This document shows positions 44,297 to 51,793 of a stretch of DNA of 64,000 nucleotides, one piece after another (position 1 is the first letter of the stretch; each line of letters opens with the position of its first letter). Below the pieces are notes generated by a model. That model was given only the letters and a program-made list of their open reading frames with translations, had not been told where the DNA came from and searched no databases. Source of the stretch: Rhodanobacter humi (lineage in GTDB: Bacteria; Pseudomonadota; Gammaproteobacteria; Xanthomonadales; Rhodanobacteraceae); the NCBI RefSeq assembly GCF_041107455.1, contig NZ_JBGBPY010000001.1, forward strand, positions 3,162,001 through 3,226,000, read 5' to 3'. A program made the translations under genes and the position numbers.

Positions 44297-46078
44297 ATGT
44301 ACTCGCGATCGGGCAGCTTGCGGTCATGGCTCGCTTGGGCGGGCCTGGCGGGTTGCGTGTTCTGGCAGGTGGGGCTTGCCGTCGACGCCGTCGCCGATCC
44401 TTCCGCCCTGCTCAAGCAGACCTGGCCGTTGCCGGTGACGGATCATCCGCGGTTCGTCCGCCAGCTGGCCCAGCTCAATCAGGTGGCTTCCCGGCTGGCG
44501 CCGGACGAACAATGGCAACTGCGCTATCTGGACGCGTGGGAGGCCATGTACGAAGGCCAATACGCCAAGTCGGAGGTGCAGTTTCGCGACATCATCCAGC
44601 ACTCCAGTGATTCGCGCATGGCCGACCGTGCGGCAGCCATGTTGGTGAGCCAGTACGGAATCACCCGGCACTATACGGAGGCATTCGAACTGGCCAATCG
44701 CCTTGCGGCGCGGTTGCCACAGATCACGGATGCCAAGGTCCGCTTCATGGTGACGCTGAACCTGTCGCAGTCGCTGGGCCTGGCTGGGCAGACCGATTTG
44801 GCCATCCGCTATGCGCGCATCGCGATGGGTGCCATCCCGGCCGGAGATGGTCCGTGTTATCCCGCCGCCAGTCTGGTCGTGGCACTCGAGACCGGCCATC
44901 GGCTCAAGTCGGGCAGTCCGGAGTTGCAGCAGGCGCTGGCGGCGTGCCCGGCGGCCAAGGAGCCGGTTTACAACGCCAACCTGATGCTCACGCTCGCCGA
45001 TCGGTACGTGCATGAGGGCCAGTCGCACCGGGCGCTTGCACTGCTCGACCGGATCGCGCCCAGCGTCGAAGCCAACGACTATGCCCCGAACAAGCTGTCG
45101 GCCCTGATAAGCAGGGCGCAGGCGCTGGTTGCTCTTGGCGACGACGATGGTGCCCGGAAGGCGGCCCTCGCCGTGGTCGCCGCGGGAAAGCCGGGCGATA
45201 TCGACGACTGGCTGAAAGATGCCTACAAGGTGCTTTACCGCATCGAGAATCGGCAGGGCCACGCCGCCGCCGCGCTCGATTACTACAAGAAGTACGCCGC
45301 GCTGGACAAGGCCTACCTCGACGACGTCAGTGCGCGTGCGATGGCCTATCAGACGGTGCAGCAACACCTGCTGGCGCAGAAGCTCGAGACGGAAAAGCTG
45401 GGGCGGCAGAACGCGCTGTTGCGCATGCGGCAGACGCTGGACACCAAAAAGGCGGAAGCCAACCATTTGTACCTGGCGCTGCTGCTGATGGCGCTGGCTT
45501 TCGCCGCGTTGTGGATGTTCCGGCTCAAGCGCTCGCAGCTGCGTTTCAAGAAGCTGTCCCACCTCGATGGCCTGACCGCGGTGTTCAACCGCCAGCATTT
45601 CATGGGCGAAGTGGATCGCATGCTGCGTTTGCTGGAGCGGCGCGCGGGCGCAGCCTGCATGGTCTTCATCGACCTGGACCACTTCAAGCACATCAACGAT
45701 ACCCACGGCCATGCCATGGGCGACGAGGTCTTGCGGCACATCGTCGCCGTCTGCCGGAAGCACTTGCGTGCCGTCGACCTGTTCGGTCGCCTCGGCGGCG
45801 AGGAGTTCGGCATCCTGCTGGTCGAGTGCTCGCGCGGGCAGGGCGTGGCGATTGCCGAACGCATCCGGCTCGCCATCGAGATGGCCAAGGTGGAGAGCGA
45901 CGGCGTGGCCGTCGGGATATCCACCAGCGTGGGCCTGGCCTTTACCGATACCTCCGGCTACGACTTGCAGCGCCTGTGCAAACAGGCGGATGCCGCGCTG
46001 TACCGCGCCAAGCGGAGCGGGCGCAACTGCGTGATGGTTGATGATGAGGGCGATGCCGACCGCCTTGCGGCGGTTTGA
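44297..46078 (+). CDS. Diguanylate cyclase with periplasmic TPR-like sensor (copy 2)
   Basis: 593 residues from ATG 44297. Same layout as the preceding cyclase: signal anchor, TPR-like periplasmic domain (DHPRFVRQLAQLNQVASRLA, HYTEAFELANRLAARLPQIT), transmembrane helix, and GGDEF with GGEEF and I-site RAVD. Identity to copy 1 is highest from the linker onward (QNALLRMRQTLD, FKKLSHLDGL) and weaker in the N-terminal sensor, as expected if the sensors have diverged to different signals. A REP element follows the stop by 9 bp. Confidence 0.9.
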   Translation: MYSRSGSLRSWLAWAGLAGCVFWQVGLAVDAVADPSALLKQTWPLPVTDHPRFVRQLAQLNQVASRLAPDEQWQLRYLDAWEAMYEGQYAKSEVQFRDIIQHSSDSRMADRAAAMLVSQYGITRHYTEAFELANRLAARLPQITDAKVRFMVTLNLSQSLGLAGQTDLAIRYARIAMGAIPAGDGPCYPAASLVVALETGHRLKSGSPELQQALAACPAAKEPVYNANLMLTLADRYVHEGQSHRALALLDRIAPSVEANDYAPNKLSALISRAQALVALGDDDGARKAALAVVAAGKPGDIDDWLKDAYKVLYRIENRQGHAAAALDYYKKYAALDKAYLDDVSARAMAYQTVQQHLLAQKLETEKLGRQNALLRMRQTLDTKKAEANHLYLALLLMALAFAALWMFRLKRSQLRFKKLSHLDGLTAVFNRQHFMGEVDRMLRLLERRAGAACMVFIDLDHFKHINDTHGHAMGDEVLRHIVAVCRKHLRAVDLFGRLGGEEFGILLVECSRGQGVAIAERIRLAIEMAKVESDGVAVGISTSVGLAFTDTSGYDLQRLCKQADAALYRAKRSGRNCVMVDDEGDADRLAAV

Positions 46079-46087
46079 CGTGCTGCG

Positions 46088-46163
46088 GTAGGAGCGCACC
46101 CTGTGCGCGAATGCTTTTGCTCCGATCAGCACCAGCGCATTCGCGCACAGGGTGCGCTCCTGC
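46088..46163. repeat. GTAG-bounded REP element (GCGCACCCTGTGCGC type)
   Basis: 76-bp palindrome, GTAGGAGCGCACCCTGTGCG to its inverse, ending CTGC instead of CTAC. It lies between the convergent cyclase and FKBP genes. Near-identical arms to 9627-9705 and 52977-53051; only the loop differs. Confidence 0.85.
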
Positions 46164-46164
46164 C

Positions 46165-46581
46165 TCAATGCACGCTCACCAGTTCCACGTCGAACACGAG
46201 TGTGGCGTTCGGCGGCACGGCGTCGCCGGCGCCGCGGCCGCCGTAGGCCAGCCGCGCAGGGATGATGAGGGTGCGCTTGCCGCCCACGTGCATGCCGCGG
46301 ATGCCCTGGTCCCAGCCCTGGATGACTTCGCCCGCGCCCAGCGTGAAGCGGATCGGTTCGCCACCCTGCGTGCTGTCGAATTCCTTGCCGTGGTGGTCCG
46401 TCGCGCTCGCGTCGTACAGCCAGCCGGTGTAGTTCACCTGCACCACGTCGCCGTCGTTCGCCACCGCGCCGCTGCCGACGACCTGATCGATCTTCTGCAG
46501 CTGGGTGACGTCGTCCGCGGCGAACGCGGGCAGGATGCAGGCGGCGAGGGCGAGCGTGGCGACGAGCAGCAGGCGGCGCAT
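46165..46581 (-). CDS. FKBP-type peptidyl-prolyl isomerase
   Basis: 138 residues with a signal peptide ending AFAA. A single FKBP domain has VQVNYTGWLYDA, KEFDSTQGGEPIRFTLGAGE, VIQGWDQGIRGMHVGGKRTL and IPARLAYGGRGAGDAVPPNA. Periplasmic folding catalyst. Active-site Asp, Trp and Tyr are retained. Confidence 0.93.
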   Translation of the reverse strand: MRRLLLVATLALAACILPAFAADDVTQLQKIDQVVGSGAVANDGDVVQVNYTGWLYDASATDHHGKEFDSTQGGEPIRFTLGAGEVIQGWDQGIRGMHVGGKRTLIIPARLAYGGRGAGDAVPPNATLVFDVELVSVH

Positions 46582-46671
46582 GCGATGGATTCCCCGAGAA
46601 TGGTGCGCGCAGTCTAGTGGGGAAGCTCCTGTTCACCCCAGCCCTCTCCACAGGCGAGCCGGGGAGGGGGC

Positions 46672-48534
46672 TTACCGCGCCAGCTGCGCCTGCACCTCGT
46701 TGATCGAGTCGCGGATGCTCTTGGAGAACATCGAGTCGAGGTGGTGGATCAGCACCAGCCGCTCGGTGGCGCGGGTCATTGCCACGTAGAGCAGGCGCGC
46801 CTCGTCGACCTCGCGCTGGTTTTCGCGCGGCAGCGAGCCGAGGCCTGGGATGATCACGAACGGAAATTCCAGGCCCTTGCAGGAGTGCATGGTGAGCAGC
46901 TTCACGCTGTCCTTGACCACGAACAGCGCCTGCTTGCCGTTTTCGTCGGCGAGGCTGGAGGGAATGGCGAGGCGCTCCAGCGCATCGTGCAGTTTCTCGC
47001 CCTCCCAGCCGGCGCGGTAGATCACTGCCATCTCGCCCCAGGGGCGGCCGTGGGCGTGCTCGTCGCGCAGCTGGGCAATCAGCGCATCGAGCTGGGCGGC
47101 GGCGGTATCGGTGCGGATCAGCTCGGGCAACGGGCCGCGCCGGCCGGCGCTTTCGGGGGCGATCAGCGGCACGCCGTCGTCGTCGTCGCTGCGCGCGGCG
47201 AGCAGTTCGCCGGCGAAGTTGCGCGCCACCGCGAGGATCTCCAGCGTGTTGCGGTAGTTGAGCTTGAGGATGGTGGTGCGGCCCTGCGCCTGCACGCCCA
47301 GGCTCTTCCAGCTCAGCTTGCGGCGGCCGGCCTTGCCGTAGATGTTCTGCGCGTCGTCGTACAGCACCAGCAGCGAGTTGGTGGCCGGGTCGATCATCTG
47401 CACGATCAGCTTGTACCAGTCCGGTTCGAAGTCGTGGCCCTCGTCGACCAGCACGGCGCCGTACTGGAAGCGCGGGATCTGCTCCTTGTCCACGCCTTCC
47501 ATCACCCGCTCCACCATCGCCTCGAAGAAGTGCTCGCCCTTGGGCGGCAGCGCCACGTGGTAGCTGGTGAGCATGCGGTGGCACCAGCGATGGAAGTTGT
47601 AGACCTGCACCTTGTCGGCCAGGCCGCGCTCGCCGATCAGCTGCTCCAGCCGCGCCGCCAGCGTCTTGTTGTAGCAGAGCACCAGGATCGGCCGGCTCAG
47701 CGACTGCGCCAGCTGCATCGCGCGGAAGCCCAGGATCATGGTCTTGCCCGAGCCGGCCACGCCGTGGATGACGCGATGCTCGTCGCCCAGCGAACGCGCC
47801 AGCTGCTCCTGCTGGGCGTCCATCACCTTCACCAGGTCGGGGATCTCCAGCGCGCGTGCGTCATGGCCTTCGGCGGCGAACAGGCCGAACTGGCCGCTGC
47901 CCGGCTCCACGCGGATCTCGGGGAACAGGTGCCAGCGCACGCGGTCGATCTGCGGCAGAGTGAGCGCCACCGGGAACACCTGCGGGAACATCGCCCACAG
48001 CCGTTCCTGGAAGGCCTCGCTGTCCACCGTCTCGTACAGCTCGTCGCGGCAGATCGCCAGGTGCGCCGGAATCACCGCCTCCAGCCCGCCTTCCTCGAAC
48101 TGCTTGCGCGTGAGGTTGGCCAGCACAGCACCCCAGGCCCACGGCATCACCAGCTTGCCGGCATGGCGATGGCCTTCGGGGTAGCGCAGCGCCGGATCGC
48201 GTTCCAGCACCACGCCGATCTCCAGCGCATAGGCGCGCGCCTGCAGCAGCGGGTTCGTTTCCTTCGCCAAGCCGCGTTCGGTGACCAGGGTGAACTGGGT
48301 CGTGTCGGCATGGCGGATGGTGTCGGCCTTCCAATCCTTCACTTCCAACACCAGCAGGCCGCGGCACGGGTGGAACACCACGAAGTCGGGGCGGCGCTGC
48401 TTGAGGCCGATCGGCACGTCGTACCAGAGCAGGTAGTCGTCTTCGAGCTTCTGTTCCAGCCGTTCGGACACGCGCTTCTCGCCGCCGGTCATCCGTGGCA
48501 GGCAGCTGTTGCGGGTGGGTATGAGCGTGGCCAA
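46672..48534 (-). CDS. NERD-domain UvrD/Rep-like helicase
   Basis: 620 residues from a TTG at 48534 with AGGGG upstream, giving the family-like opening ATLIPTRNSCLPRMTGGEKR; ATG 48492 is the fallback. The N-terminal NERD nuclease-like domain (about 1-160) has PDFVV and LEVKDW, with possible catalytic Asp50, Glu64 and Lys66. Helicase follows: Walker A GVAGSGKT (258-265), VLVDEGHDFEPDW, LNYRN, TMHSCKGLEFPFVI and YVAMTRAT. Probably a DNA repair or foreign-DNA helicase. The frame stays open into the DAHP synthase region but is antisense there. Confidence 0.87.
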   Translation of the reverse strand: MATLIPTRNSCLPRMTGGEKRVSERLEQKLEDDYLLWYDVPIGLKQRRPDFVVFHPCRGLLVLEVKDWKADTIRHADTTQFTLVTERGLAKETNPLLQARAYALEIGVVLERDPALRYPEGHRHAGKLVMPWAWGAVLANLTRKQFEEGGLEAVIPAHLAICRDELYETVDSEAFQERLWAMFPQVFPVALTLPQIDRVRWHLFPEIRVEPGSGQFGLFAAEGHDARALEIPDLVKVMDAQQEQLARSLGDEHRVIHGVAGSGKTMILGFRAMQLAQSLSRPILVLCYNKTLAARLEQLIGERGLADKVQVYNFHRWCHRMLTSYHVALPPKGEHFFEAMVERVMEGVDKEQIPRFQYGAVLVDEGHDFEPDWYKLIVQMIDPATNSLLVLYDDAQNIYGKAGRRKLSWKSLGVQAQGRTTILKLNYRNTLEILAVARNFAGELLAARSDDDDGVPLIAPESAGRRGPLPELIRTDTAAAQLDALIAQLRDEHAHGRPWGEMAVIYRAGWEGEKLHDALERLAIPSSLADENGKQALFVVKDSVKLLTMHSCKGLEFPFVIIPGLGSLPRENQREVDEARLLYVAMTRATERLVLIHHLDSMFSKSIRDSINEVQAQLAR

Positions 48535-48595
48535 TGGCGTCCCCTGGTCGGTTCGCGGGAAGTTAGCGGAACCGGTGGATATGCGCAAAAGGACT

Positions 48596-48624
48596 TTGCA
48601 CGCGCCGAAAGCCTGTGCTATCAC
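48596..48624 (+). promoter_or_regulatory. Promoter of DAHP synthase attenuator
   Basis: -35 TTGCAC (48596-48601), exactly 17 bp, -10 TATCAC (48619-48624). The start would fall near 48631, only a few bases before the leader-peptide ATG. Confidence 0.65.
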
Positions 48625-48633
48625 TGACTTCCC

Positions 48634-48714
48634 ATGACCCACACCGCCCGCCAGTATTTTTGGTTTTATGGCTATCCGAAGCCGCTGGCGGAGGCATGGG
48701 TGCGTTTGGTCTGA
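48634..48714 (+). CDS. Aromatic leader peptide of DAHP synthase attenuator
   Basis: 26 residues, MTHTARQYFWFYGYPKPLAE and six more. Codons 8-14 read Tyr-Phe-Trp-Phe-Tyr-Gly-Tyr, the kind of run that stalls ribosomes when charged aromatic tRNAs are scarce. It lies between a good promoter and an intrinsic terminator directly in front of the first enzyme of aromatic synthesis. The Tyr/Phe/Trp codons follow the protector arm, so a stalled ribosome would cover it. Confidence 0.85.
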   Translation: MTHTARQYFWFYGYPKPLAEAWVRLV

Positions 48715-48735
48715 AGTCCTGAAATCCCATCCCGA

Positions 48736-48764
48736 AAGCCGCCAGCAACCCAGGCGGCTTTTTT
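48736..48764 (+). terminator. Attenuator terminator before DAHP synthase
   Basis: AAGCCGCC (48736-48743) pairs with GGCGGCTT (48753-48760), followed by six T. The alternative antiterminator is perfect: GCTGGCGG (48684-48691) pairs with CCGCCAGC (48739-48746). A protector CCGCCAG (48648-48654) can pair with CTGGCGG (48685-48691). This gives the classical 1:2, 2:3 and 3:4 set of an amino-acid attenuator. Confidence 0.9.
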
Positions 48765-48805
48765 CATGGCCGCCGCTGGCACCCCACCCGAGGAAAGCCG
48801 CCGCC

Positions 48806-49885
48806 ATGCCCCAGTCCGCCACCGACGATCTGCGCATCCGCACGATCACCCCGCTCGCCACGCCCGCCGAGGTGATGGACGAATGCCCCGCCACGCCCGC
48901 CGCGCTCGCCACCGTGGGCAACGCGCGCACGGCTCTGCACCGCATCCTCGCCGGCAGCGACGACCGCCTCGCGGTGGTGATCGGCCCGTGCTCCATCCAC
49001 GACCCGCGCGCCGCGCTGGAGTACGCGCAGCGGTTGGCGGCGCAGCGCGAGCGCCTCGGCGGCGAGCTGGAGATCGTGATGCGGGTGTACTTCGAGAAGC
49101 CGCGCACCACGGTGGGTTGGAAGGGGCTGATCAACGACCCGGACCTGGACGGCAGCTTCCACATCCGCAAGGGTCTGCGCGTGGCGCGCCAGCTGCTGTG
49201 CGACATCAACGCGCTGGGCGTGCCGGCCGGCAGCGAGTTCCTCGACATCATCTCGCCGCAATACCTCGCCGACCTGGTGGCCTGGGGCGCGATCGGCGCG
49301 CGCACCACCGAAAGCCAGGTGCATCGCGAGCTGGCCTCGGGGTTATCTTGCCCGGTGGGCTTCAAGAACGGCACCGACGGCAACGTGAAGCTGGCGGTGG
49401 ACGCGGTGCAGGCGGCCGCGCATCCGCACCACTTCCTCGCGGTGACCAAGCAGGGCCAGGCCGCGATCGCCGCCACCAGCGGCAACCGCGACTGCCACGT
49501 GATCCTGCGCGGTGGCAAGGTGCCGAACTACGACGCCGCCAGCGTCGAGGCCGCTTGCAGCGCGATCGCCAAGGCCGGCCTGCCGGCGCGGGTGATGATC
49601 GACGCCAGCCATGCCAACAGCGGCAAGAACCCGGACAACCAGCCGCGCGTGATCGCCGACATTGCCGCCCAGCTCGAGGCGGGCGAGTCGCGCATCGTGG
49701 GCGCGATGGTGGAAAGCCACCTCGTCGCTGGCCGCCAGGACCTGGTGGATGGCCGTCCGCTGACCTACGGCCAGAGCGTCACGGATGGCTGCATCGGCTG
49801 GGACGACTCGGTGCGCGTGCTGGAGCGGCTGGCTGCCGCGGTGCGTCGGCGCCGCGAGCTGGCGGAGGACGAGATGGCGGCCTGA
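48806..49885 (+). CDS. aroG: 3-deoxy-7-phosphoheptulonate synthase, class I
   Basis: 359 residues. Catalyses PEP plus erythrose-4-phosphate to DAHP, the entry step of the shikimate pathway. Motifs: VVIGPCSIHDPRAALEYA (metal Cys), MRVYFEKPRTTVGWKG, PVGFKNGTDGN, HVILRGGK and MIDASHANSGKNPDNQ. Type I AroFGH family; I use aroG loosely because the isoenzyme's feedback inhibitor cannot be told. ATG 48806 has GAGGAAAG upstream. Expression is probably set by the attenuator immediately before it. Confidence 0.93.
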   Translation: MPQSATDDLRIRTITPLATPAEVMDECPATPAALATVGNARTALHRILAGSDDRLAVVIGPCSIHDPRAALEYAQRLAAQRERLGGELEIVMRVYFEKPRTTVGWKGLINDPDLDGSFHIRKGLRVARQLLCDINALGVPAGSEFLDIISPQYLADLVAWGAIGARTTESQVHRELASGLSCPVGFKNGTDGNVKLAVDAVQAAAHPHHFLAVTKQGQAAIAATSGNRDCHVILRGGKVPNYDAASVEAACSAIAKAGLPARVMIDASHANSGKNPDNQPRVIADIAAQLEAGESRIVGAMVESHLVAGRQDLVDGRPLTYGQSVTDGCIGWDDSVRVLERLAAAVRRRRELAEDEMAA

Positions 49886-49926
49886 CGGCGGCGGTATGCT
49901 TGGCGGCATCGTCCACGGAGATCGCC

Positions 49927-50202
49927 ATGCAGCTCGACATCCAGCACAACCGCGCTGCGCAGCGTTTCGAGGTGGAGGTGGAAGGCGCACACTGCGTGCT
50001 CGACTACACGCTCGCGGAAGGCGGCATGGCGATTACCCATACCGAGGTGCCGCCACCGGCCGGCGGTCGCGGCGTGGCTGGCGAACTGGTGCGCACGGCG
50101 CTGGATTTCGCCCGCGCGAAAGGCTGGAAGGTGGTGCCGCTCTGCTCGTATGCCGAGGCCTGGATGAAGCGGCATCCCGACTACGCGGATCTGCGCGCAT
50201 GA
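49927..50202 (+). CDS. YjdJ-type small GNAT acetyltransferase
   Basis: 91 residues: DIQHNRAAQRFEVEVEGAHC, MAITHTEVPPPAGGRGVAGE (acetyl-CoA loop) and WKVVPLCSYAEAWMKRHPDY, the standard features of the Gcn5-related mini-family (YjdJ/GTLF3B). Substrate unknown. GGAG upstream. It overlaps the DUF1345 gene by ATGA and is probably read through from aroG. Confidence 0.88.
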   Translation: MQLDIQHNRAAQRFEVEVEGAHCVLDYTLAEGGMAITHTEVPPPAGGRGVAGELVRTALDFARAKGWKVVPLCSYAEAWMKRHPDYADLRA

Positions 50203-50885
50203 GCGGCGAGGCATCCGGCACCAACGGCGCGTCGAAGCCGCCGCGCTGGCGGCCGTTCCGCTACGTGACGGCGCGGCCGCGGCTCAGCGCCTCGTTCGTG
50301 ATCTTCGTGATCGCCGGCGCCGTGCTGATCGCGCTGGGCCTGCGCGTGGCCACCGCGATCCTGCTGGGCTTCGACCTGGCCGCGGTGATCTACCTGCTGG
50401 CACTGGCGCGGCTGTTCAACCGGTCCACGCCCTTGCACATGCGCCGGCAGGCGAAGGCGCAGGACACCGGGCGCTGGGGCGTGCTGTGGAGCGCGGTGGT
50501 GCTCTCCGGCGTGGTGCTGGTGGCGCTGGGCACCGAACTGCACGCGGCCAAGGGCGGCGGCCTGCCCGCATTGGGCGTGGGCGCGCTCAGCGTGGTGCTG
50601 AGCTGGCTGTTCCTCAACATCATGTTCGCGCTGCACTACGCGCACGGCTTCTACGGCGACTTCGGCGAGAAGCACTCCGGGCTGGAGTTTCCCGACACGC
50701 CGAAGCCCGACTACTGGGACTTCGCCTACTTCGCCATCGTGATCGGCATGACCTTCCAGGTCTCCGACGTGCAGATCAGCAGCCGCTACCTGCGCCGCGT
50801 GGCGCTGCTGCACAGCGTGATCGCGTTCTTCTTCAACGTGTTCATCATCGCGATCACGGTGAACATCGTGGCGGGGATGGGGTAG
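50199..50885 (+). CDS. DUF1345 family membrane protein
   Basis: 228 residues with five or six transmembrane segments. LNIMFALHYAHGFYGD, FPDTPKPDYWDFAYFAIVIG and MTFQVSDVQISSRYLRRVAL are DUF1345 hallmarks. Function unknown. Translation is coupled to the preceding GNAT gene. A cluster of hairpins starts at its stop. Confidence 0.87.
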   Translation: MSGEASGTNGASKPPRWRPFRYVTARPRLSASFVIFVIAGAVLIALGLRVATAILLGFDLAAVIYLLALARLFNRSTPLHMRRQAKAQDTGRWGVLWSAVVLSGVVLVALGTELHAAKGGGLPALGVGALSVVLSWLFLNIMFALHYAHGFYGDFGEKHSGLEFPDTPKPDYWDFAYFAIVIGMTFQVSDVQISSRYLRRVALLHSVIAFFFNVFIIAITVNIVAGMG

Positions 50886-50994
50886 GGCCACGGATGGCCC
50901 GTGCGCCAGCCAAGCGCATGCGCTTGGCTGGCGGAGCCGAGTCCGGCTGCGCCGGACTCGGCGAGTCGGGAAAGTGCAGGAAGCACTTTCCCGA
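50885..50994. repeat. Cluster of four perfect hairpins
   Basis: gggcca-cgga-tggccc (50885-50900), gccagccaagcg...cgcttggctggc (50905-50932), gccgagtccgg-ctgcg-ccggactcggc (50936-50962) and gtcgggaaagtgc...gcactttcccgac (50965-50994). They lie between the convergent DUF1345 and yajQ genes and have no T-runs. Each has its own stem sequence, unlike the REP elements. Confidence 0.6.
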
Positions 50995-51068
50995 CATTCG
51001 ACAAGGCTTCGGCTCGAATGCTCCTGTCTGTCGCTGCCACGGCTGGGATGAGCGAAGCCGAAGCTCCC

Positions 51069-51551
51069 TCAATCGCGGAAGTTGTCGAACTGCAGCGGCA
51101 GCTCCACCTCGGCCTTGCGCAGCACCGCCATCGCGGCCTGCAGGTCGTCGCGCTTCTTGCCGGTCACGCGCAGCTTGTCGCCGTTGATCTGCGCCTCGAC
51201 CTTGAGCTTGGCCTCCTTCAGCGTGGCCACCAGCTTCTTCGCCACCGGCTGCTCGATGCCCTGCTTCACGGTGATCTTCTGCCGCGCGCCGGCGAGGTTG
51301 GTTTCCACCTCGCCGATGTCCAGCGCGCGCACGTCGATCTTCCGCGAGATCAGCCGCCCGCGCAGGATGTCCAGCATCTGCTGCAGCTGGAAATCGCTGG
51401 GTGCGCTCTGGGTGATGACGAAGTCGTCCAGCACGTATTTCGCGTCCTGACCCTTGAAGTCGAAGCGGTTCGCCAGCTCGCGGTTGGCCTGGTCCACGGC
51501 ATTGGTCAGTTCGTGCTTGTCGACTTCGGAGACTACGTCGAAGGAGGGCAT
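51069..51551 (-). CDS. yajQ: YajQ family c-di-GMP-binding protein
   Basis: 160 residues from ATG 51551 (MPSFDVVSEVDKHELTNAVD). Contains ELANRFDFKGQDA, MLDILRGRLISRKIDVRALD and INGDKLRVTGKKRDDLQAAM of the DUF520/YajQ two-domain fold. The Xanthomonas campestris homologue binds cyclic di-GMP and acts on virulence gene expression, relevant here because two diguanylate cyclases lie 5-8 kb away. Confidence 0.95.
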   Translation of the reverse strand: MPSFDVVSEVDKHELTNAVDQANRELANRFDFKGQDAKYVLDDFVITQSAPSDFQLQQMLDILRGRLISRKIDVRALDIGEVETNLAGARQKITVKQGIEQPVAKKLVATLKEAKLKVEAQINGDKLRVTGKKRDDLQAAMAVLRKAEVELPLQFDNFRD

Positions 51552-51625
51552 GGCGGCGGCTCGCGGGTGAATGAGGCGGAAAGTGTAAGCGATGCGGCTG
51601 GGCGATAATGCCGCGTTCTCAAGCC

Positions 51626-51761
51626 CGTCATTCCGGCGCAGGCCGGACAAGCGCGAAGCGCGCAGAACGCCCGAAGGGCGGCCCCGCAGGGGCGAGCGCA
51701 GCGAGTCATCCAGTGCCTTGGCTTGCCATTGGCCGCTGGATTAGCCTGCGCCGGGATGACG
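51626..51761. repeat. CGTCAT-terminated MITE-like palindromic element
   Basis: 136 bp with 18-bp inverted ends, CGTCATTCCGGCGCAGGC and GCCTGCGCCGGGATGACG, one mismatch. It contains gcgcgaagcgcgc and gcccgaagggc hairpins and the ATCCAGTGCCTTG word shared with 7561-7699. It sits between divergent yajQ and the flavoprotein gene, just inside their upstream regions, and carries no coding capacity. Confidence 0.7.
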
Positions 51762-51793
51762 AATGATGCGGTGCTCGGCAGGCAGGTGATGGC

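Noticed and set aside
44324-47584. A frame of over 1,000 codons on the minus strand through cyclase 2, FKBP and the helicase
   Set aside because: It runs out of frame or antisense to three genes with intact motifs and crosses a REP element; no protein logic.
46672-49518. Helicase frame extended upstream to about 948 codons
   Set aside because: The extra N-terminal part is antisense to the DAHP synthase and its attenuator; the family-like N-terminus begins at TTG 48534.
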